Below are positions 13,977 to 17,505 of a DNA stretch of 17,505 bases, piece after piece. Each line of letters opens with the position of its first letter. Position 1 is the first letter of the stretch. The position numbers and the translations under genes are program-made. The notes beneath the pieces are model-generated. The model saw nothing but the letters and a program-made list of their open reading frames with translations, was not told the DNA's origin and did not search any database. This DNA is from Myxococcales bacterium (GTDB lineage: Bacteria > Myxococcota > Polyangia > Polyangiales > Polyangiaceae). The DNA lies in NCBI GenBank assembly GCA_020430865.1, contig JAGQIY010000882.1, positions 1 through 17,505 of the forward strand, read 5' to 3'.

Positions 13977-15314
13977 ATGGCTCGCCGGCTCGCTCCGTTG
14001 CTCGCAGTCGTGTCGGCTGGGGTCGCTCTGGCGAGCGCCTGCACCACCGATCACGGGGCGCTGGACAAGCGCGACTGGGGGAGCGGCGGCACGCTGGCGG
14101 ACAGCGGCGGGGGCGGCGGAAGCGAGGCGGGAGCCGGAGGGGCGCAAGACGCCGGCGCCGACGCGCCGGTGGAGCCGTCGGGCGGCTATCGGTTTCGACT
14201 GCTGAACGGCATGGTCGACGCGGAGCGCGTTCAGGTGTGTTTCCGTGTGAAACTGGAGACGGGGAGCGACGTCTGGCTGGGTGCTCCGCGCCCTGCCGGA
14301 GGTTTGCCTTACGGATCCGCGCTCGATCTGTCCGAGCTGCCCTGGCAGCCGGCGAGCCAGGGCTTCGAGACCTTCGTCTTCGCGGGTCAGCTGGAGCAGC
14401 TGGCCAACCTCGACTGTCAACGTGCCCTCGACCTCGCGCAGGGATCCGGAGTGGACGCGGGAGCAGGCGCGGGGGGAACAGCCGCTGGAGGCAGCGGCGG
14501 AGCGGGTGGCGAGGGTGGCAGCGCCGCAGGCGCTGGCGCGGGGGGCGCGGGTCCTGGCGGATCTCCGGGAAGTGGGGGAGCCGCGGGCACCAGCGCCGAC
14601 GCGGGCGCGCTGGACGCCAGCGCTGGCAGTGCCGGGAGCGCAGGCGCTGGCGGCGCCTCGCTGGACGCGGGCGCCGGGGAGGACTCGAGTACCGGGGGCG
14701 ACTCGAGCGTGGACGGCGGTGTGACGCCGCCGGCGTTGCGAGCTGCGCGGCTGGCGATGCTGCCGCCGGGCAGCCTGCGCGACGATCGTAGCTACCTGAT
14801 GTTGCTCAGCGGTTGCATGGGCGGTCCGAGCTTCAGCGACGCCTCGGCTGAGACGATCTGCGGCCCAGGGTACTCGGACGCAACGCCCACGTTGACGAAC
14901 TCCGTGGTCGAGCTGAGCCGCATCACCCAGGCGCTGAGCGTCGGTGTGCAGTTCCTCAACGGCTCGAGGGCCGCCGGCGAGGCGGATCTCCTCTCGGTAC
15001 CCGGCGAGCAGGCGAACGGTAGCCCCATCACCATTGCCTCGCGGATTCAGTTTGGGCGCATCGCGCCGCGCCCGCCGAACCTCGACTACCCAGCCTCGAG
15101 TTATGGCGCGCCGCTCTCCGAGGTCGAGCTCCAGGTGTTTGCCTATGGTGCGACGACGCCCGGAGCGACGGCGAACTGGCAGAGCGCGCTGAGCGTTCCC
15201 GGTCTCGAGAACGCGCGGAACTACACGGTCGTCGTGCTCGGCCCGAGCCCCGGTTTCGTGCAGCAAGGCTGGTGGCAACCGTCACGCATCGTCGCGCTGC
15301 CCAACGACCCGTGA
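13977..15314 (+). CDS. Large lipoprotein with internal Gly/Ala-rich insertion, DUF4397-like start
   Basis: A 445-residue predicted lipoprotein of unknown function. The signal peptide ends at LASAC (Cys22). A short Gly/Asp-rich linker is followed by a globular start, YRFRLLNGMVDAERVQVCF (from residue 70), which recalls the first strands of DUF4397-type beta domains. At residues 158-248 a Gly/Ala/Ser/Asp-rich segment interrupts the protein. Globular sequence then resumes (TPPALRAARLAMLPPGSL) to the end, including a Cys-containing LLSGCMGG, TICGPGY and a C-terminal ARNYTVVVLG strand that is again DUF4397-like. GGAAGG just before the ATG supports the start. Its stop lies 11 bp from the stop of the convergent membrane-protein gene. 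The lipoprotein call is good and the domain call tentative. Confidence 0.82.
   Translation: MARRLAPLLAVVSAGVALASACTTDHGALDKRDWGSGGTLADSGGGGGSEAGAGGAQDAGADAPVEPSGGYRFRLLNGMVDAERVQVCFRVKLETGSDVWLGAPRPAGGLPYGSALDLSELPWQPASQGFETFVFAGQLEQLANLDCQRALDLAQGSGVDAGAGAGGTAAGGSGGAGGEGGSAAGAGAGGAGPGGSPGSGGAAGTSADAGALDASAGSAGSAGAGGASLDAGAGEDSSTGGDSSVDGGVTPPALRAARLAMLPPGSLRDDRSYLMLLSGCMGGPSFSDASAETICGPGYSDATPTLTNSVVELSRITQALSVGVQFLNGSRAAGEADLLSVPGEQANGSPITIASRIQFGRIAPRPPNLDYPASSYGAPLSEVELQVFAYGATTPGATANWQSALSVPGLENARNYTVVVLGPSPGFVQQGWWQPSRIVALPNDP
14448..14720 (+). repeat. Gly/Ala-rich low-complexity coding repeat
   Basis: Encodes residues 158-248 of the lipoprotein, with recurring AGAGG, GGAGG, GSAG and DAGA units. 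It is placed between two globular parts rather than at the end, unlike the similar tail at 991-1266. Confidence 0.75.
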
Positions 15315-15325
15315 CACCGCGTCCC

Positions 15326-16570
15326 TCAGCGACGCAGCGGCCGTCCCTTGCCCTGATGCTGGGCACCAATGGTCAACCTGGCGGAGCCGCCCTGCCTCAA
15401 CACCTGCCAGCGCAGGTCCTCGGCCTGAGCTTCGCTGAACGGCCCGAGCGCGAGTGTGAACCGCTGGCCGGGGTCGGGCTCAGCCAGCTCGTAGATCATG
15501 CCCTCGAGCCCCGAGAACTCGAAGCGCTGGCCGAGCTCTTCGAGCTGAGCGACGGAAGCGCCCCGGCCGAGCTCGACGTACTGCGTATCCATCAGGAAGG
15601 TGGAGAGGCTGCCGATGAGCTGCCCCTCCTCGTCCTTCACTCGCACGGCCAGGCCACTACATAGCAACGTCGGGTTCACCTTGATCGGGCTCTGCCAGGT
15701 GCCGAGGGGCCTCTGAGCGCCGCGGTACCGCACCTCGACCGCGAGACCGCCAATCAGATCGCTGCCGCCGATCACCAGCGGCAGATCGCGCCAGCTCTGG
15801 TCCTGATCCTTGCTGGGGTGGGCATCGACGCAGTGTTCTGCGGAGGCCCCACCGCGGAAGCAGAGCATGAGCTGTCCTGGTTTCGCTCCCTTGATCAGCT
15901 CCTTGCCCTTTTCCGTGGGGATGAAGCCTCCGGCGCGCACGCGATAGCGCGCATCAGCGTCGGGGTCGCAGCTCACGCAGGTTCGCCCAGAGCTGCAGGT
16001 CTTCAGGCTCGCGCCAGGTTCGCTGCCTGGAGCTGCGGGTGGCGTCGAGCGCAGGTCCAGCTTCTCGCAGTGGGAGCCCGCGCAGCAGGGCGCGGGGCAG
16101 GCCTCGGGGAGCACGAGCACGAGCCGTCGTCCCGCGTCGGGCGCGGCATCAGGCTGATCCTGCAAGGGTTCGCTCGATGGCAGGCCGCCGCTCCTGGGGT
16201 CCCGCGCCGTGGTCATGAAGAGCGCGGTGGCCGCCGCGGCGCCAAGCGTGAGAGCGACCAGGTGGCTCACCCAGCCGTTCTGGCGGCGCTCGGAGGCCGT
16301 TCGTCCGCGCCGGGCTTCCTCCAGGTCGACCAACGCGCCGCGCCGCGACTTGTCGGCGCTCGGCTCGTTGCGTGTGGAGCCCTCGTCGGCTGGAGGCGGC
16401 TGGTAGGCGAGCAAGCGCTCGGGGAGCTCGACGGACTCCAGGCTTGCCTCGAAGGCTCGCACCTCGTCCTCGCTGATCGGCGGCAGCTCACCGCTTCGAC
16501 CGAGCGCCGCGCCGAGCTCTGTCAGCAGCTCGGCGTCTTCGCGCTCCAGCTCGTCGTCTTTGCGGCTCAT
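15326..16570 (-). CDS. Single-pass membrane protein, candidate anti-sigma with SPOR-like end
   Basis: A 414-residue protein coupled to the ECF sigma gene by a 4-bp ATGA overlap (16567-16570), the usual place for an anti-sigma factor. Residues 1-100 are charged, acidic at first and Arg-rich near the membrane, and would be cytoplasmic. Residues 101-121 (VSHLVALTLGAAAATALFMTT) are the one clear membrane helix. The periplasmic part has a Cys-rich stretch (CPAPCCAGSHC, then CSSGRTCVSC), a middle domain, and a C-terminal end at about residues 328-403. That end contains two half-repeats, YVELGRGASVAQLEELGQRF and RFTLALGPFSEAQAEDL, resembling a SPOR domain (peptidoglycan binding). No HxxxCxxC zinc anti-sigma motif is present. 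The coding call is strong; anti-sigma and SPOR roles are inference. Confidence 0.75.
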   Translation of the reverse strand: MSRKDDELEREDAELLTELGAALGRSGELPPISEDEVRAFEASLESVELPERLLAYQPPPADEGSTRNEPSADKSRRGALVDLEEARRGRTASERRQNGWVSHLVALTLGAAAATALFMTTARDPRSGGLPSSEPLQDQPDAAPDAGRRLVLVLPEACPAPCCAGSHCEKLDLRSTPPAAPGSEPGASLKTCSSGRTCVSCDPDADARYRVRAGGFIPTEKGKELIKGAKPGQLMLCFRGGASAEHCVDAHPSKDQDQSWRDLPLVIGGSDLIGGLAVEVRYRGAQRPLGTWQSPIKVNPTLLCSGLAVRVKDEEGQLIGSLSTFLMDTQYVELGRGASVAQLEELGQRFEFSGLEGMIYELAEPDPGQRFTLALGPFSEAQAEDLRWQVLRQGGSARLTIGAQHQGKGRPLRR

Positions 16571-17280
16571 GGGCTCGGCGCTCCCTGCGCCTCAGGCCTT
16601 GTCTCCTCGACCCAGCTCTTGAGCTTCTTGAGGGCGCGGCTGCGGATGGCGCGGATGTTCTCGTTCGTGGTCTGCCAGCGCCTTGCGAGCTCCTGGGAGA
16701 CGTCGTTGGGTAGTCGCTGGTGGTCGTCGCCTGCCCGGTAGTACAGCGCGCTCACCCGAAGCACGTCCTGCTCACGCTCGCTGAGACGCTGGAAGGCCAG
16801 GGTCATGCGCTCGCTCGGCCTGAGGTCACCCGTGGCTCGCGCCGAGTCTGGGGATGGGCGCGAGCTCGGCGGCGCCTGAGCCTCGAGTTGCTCGAGGCTT
16901 GCCGAGTCCGAGATCTCTCGAGATTGCCGCACGGCATCGATCAAGAGGTTCTGGGCAATGCGCCCGAGCCAGGCGCGAGTGCGACGACGCAGATGCTCCG
17001 GATCGTCGATCGCGTTCGCGGAGAAGGTATGCGCGCGACTGAACGCGCGATGAAAGGTGTCCTGCACGAGATCCTCCGCGCTGATGCCGACCACCCTGCG
17101 CAGGCGGTGCTGTTGCTTCACGAGCACCGCGTAGAGGTAGTGCACGTGCCGCGAGTAAAACTCGGCCTGCGCCGTCTGCCCCTCGCCGCCACCCGCAGCG
17201 ACCGCGCGCAACAGCTCCGCTTCGCTGGCGTTGGCCAAGCGTCGGAGGCGCGGGTCGAGGGTGACGAGCTCGGGGGGCAT
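16567..17280 (-). CDS. ECF-type RNA polymerase sigma factor
   Basis: A 237-residue sigma-70-family factor with only regions 2 and 4. Region 2 spans about residues 40-120, with the core-binding EDLVQDTFHRAFSRA and the promoter-melting helix RAWLGRIAQNLLIDAVRQSR. A Pro/Ser-rich linker (about 125-155) separates it from region 4 (about 163-223), LSEREQDVLRVSALYY and the helix-turn-helix ending NENIRAIRSRALKKLKSW. An insertion, YRAGDDHQRLPNDVSQELA, lengthens the loop inside region 4 compared with a minimal ECF. ATG 17280 has no obvious Shine-Dalgarno. The overlap with the next gene indicates a sigma plus membrane-partner operon. The upstream inverted repeats at 17317-17365 are candidates for its control. 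Confidence 0.92.
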   Translation of the reverse strand: MPPELVTLDPRLRRLANASEAELLRAVAAGGGEGQTAQAEFYSRHVHYLYAVLVKQQHRLRRVVGISAEDLVQDTFHRAFSRAHTFSANAIDDPEHLRRRTRAWLGRIAQNLLIDAVRQSREISDSASLEQLEAQAPPSSRPSPDSARATGDLRPSERMTLAFQRLSEREQDVLRVSALYYRAGDDHQRLPNDVSQELARRWQTTNENIRAIRSRALKKLKSWVEETRPEAQGAPSP

Positions 17281-17316
17281 GACGGAAGCGGACCGATAGC
17301 GGAGAGCTACGCAGAA

Positions 17317-17365
17317 CCGTGACGTGACCTAGGTCATGGGAATCCTGGAGGATTCTCTGTCACGG
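17317..17365. promoter_or_regulatory. Nested inverted repeats in the sigma/lipoprotein gap
   Basis: The outer arms CCGTGAC (17317-17323) and GTCACGG (17359-17365) enclose two further palindromes. One is the perfect TGACCTAGGTCA (17325-17336). The other is GAATCC-TGGA-GGATTC (17340-17355), a 6-bp stem with a 4-nt loop. With single-stranded linkers of one to three bases this can be drawn as a compact three-way junction. As DNA, GTGACCTAGGTCAT also resembles a CRP/FNR-type GTGA-N6-TCA site, and GGAATCC resembles an ECF -35 element. It lies between divergent starts at 17280 and 17386. Confidence 0.5.
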
Positions 17366-17385
17366 ATGCTCGTAGCCCAGGCATC

Positions 17386-17505
17386 ATGAAGCGCCGCATC
17401 GCCTGTTGTCTATTCGCTCTGCACGTCGCCTTGGGTTGTGCCCCAGTTCAGCGACAGCACGCCTCCCCCCCAAACCCGACACAGGGGCACTCCAGCGCCC
17501 CGACG
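17386..17505 (+). CDS. Lipoprotein N-terminus (3' partial)
   Basis: An open frame from ATG 17386 runs off the window end after 40 codons. It begins MKRRIACCLFALHVALGCAP: a basic start, a hydrophobic core and the lipobox VALGC with Cys18 as the probable lipidated residue. Ser/Pro/Gln-rich sequence follows, a typical linker. Function cannot be told. It is divergent from the sigma gene and shares its structured upstream region, so it may be a target of that sigma factor. The spacer before the ATG has only a weak AGG. Confidence 0.65.
   Translation, partial: MKRRIACCLFALHVALGCAPVQRQHASPPNPTQGHSSAPT

Noticed and set aside
13881..15278. Long minus-strand frame opposite the DUF4397-like lipoprotein
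   Set aside because: Arg/Ala-rich shadow. The plus-strand frame has a signal peptide, lipobox and Shine-Dalgarno.

Overview
This very GC-rich window most likely comes from a Myxococcota genome, probably Polyangiales (Sorangium/Polyangium-like). The evidence is a MYXO-CTERM-type C-terminus on a secreted metalloprotease, several lipoproteins with Gly/Ala/Ser/Thr-rich or Asp-Ala-rich tails, a standalone ECF sigma/membrane-protein pair, GTG starts, and near-complete coding occupancy. No rRNA, tRNA, insertion sequence, phage gene or CRISPR array was seen. The organism call is inference from protein style.

Layout. (1) Positions 2-7353, plus strand: a GNAT acetyltransferase cut by the window edge, then a tightly packed six-gene run: Cys-rich/Gly-rich lipoprotein, BASS-type carrier, acyl-CoA synthetase, Asp/Ala-rich lipoprotein, MATE exporter, and a Tat-type putative lipoprotein that looks like a metallopeptidase with its zinc site lost. 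Gaps are 13 bp or less and the last two junctions overlap by 4 bp, so one operon is likely. It pairs an importer-like carrier and an acid-activating enzyme with an exporter and three envelope lipoproteins. (2) 7343-8290, minus: a metzincin-like protease with a MYXO-CTERM-like anchor, converging on the operon. (3) 8416-10977, plus: thiD (HMP/HMP-P kinase), hairpins, then a PaaZ/BoxD-type semialdehyde dehydrogenase. (4) 11055-13710, minus: a TetR regulator, a ferritin-like diiron protein and an alpha/beta hydrolase. A near-consensus promoter and a perfect 20-bp palindrome sit at the TetR start. (5) 13977-15314, plus: a large lipoprotein whose globular part is interrupted by a Gly/Ala-rich segment of about 90 residues. 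(6) 15326-17280, minus: an ECF sigma factor translationally coupled to a single-pass membrane protein with a SPOR-like C-terminal end, a candidate anti-sigma/sensor. (7) 17386 to the end, plus: the start of another lipoprotein, separated from the sigma gene by a region of nested inverted repeats.

The strongest points for follow-up are the six-gene operon with its degenerate peptidase, the sigma/SPOR-like pair with its structured intergenic region, and the TetR promoter/operator that may give a leaderless mRNA. All functional assignments come from reading motifs by eye; no database search was run.
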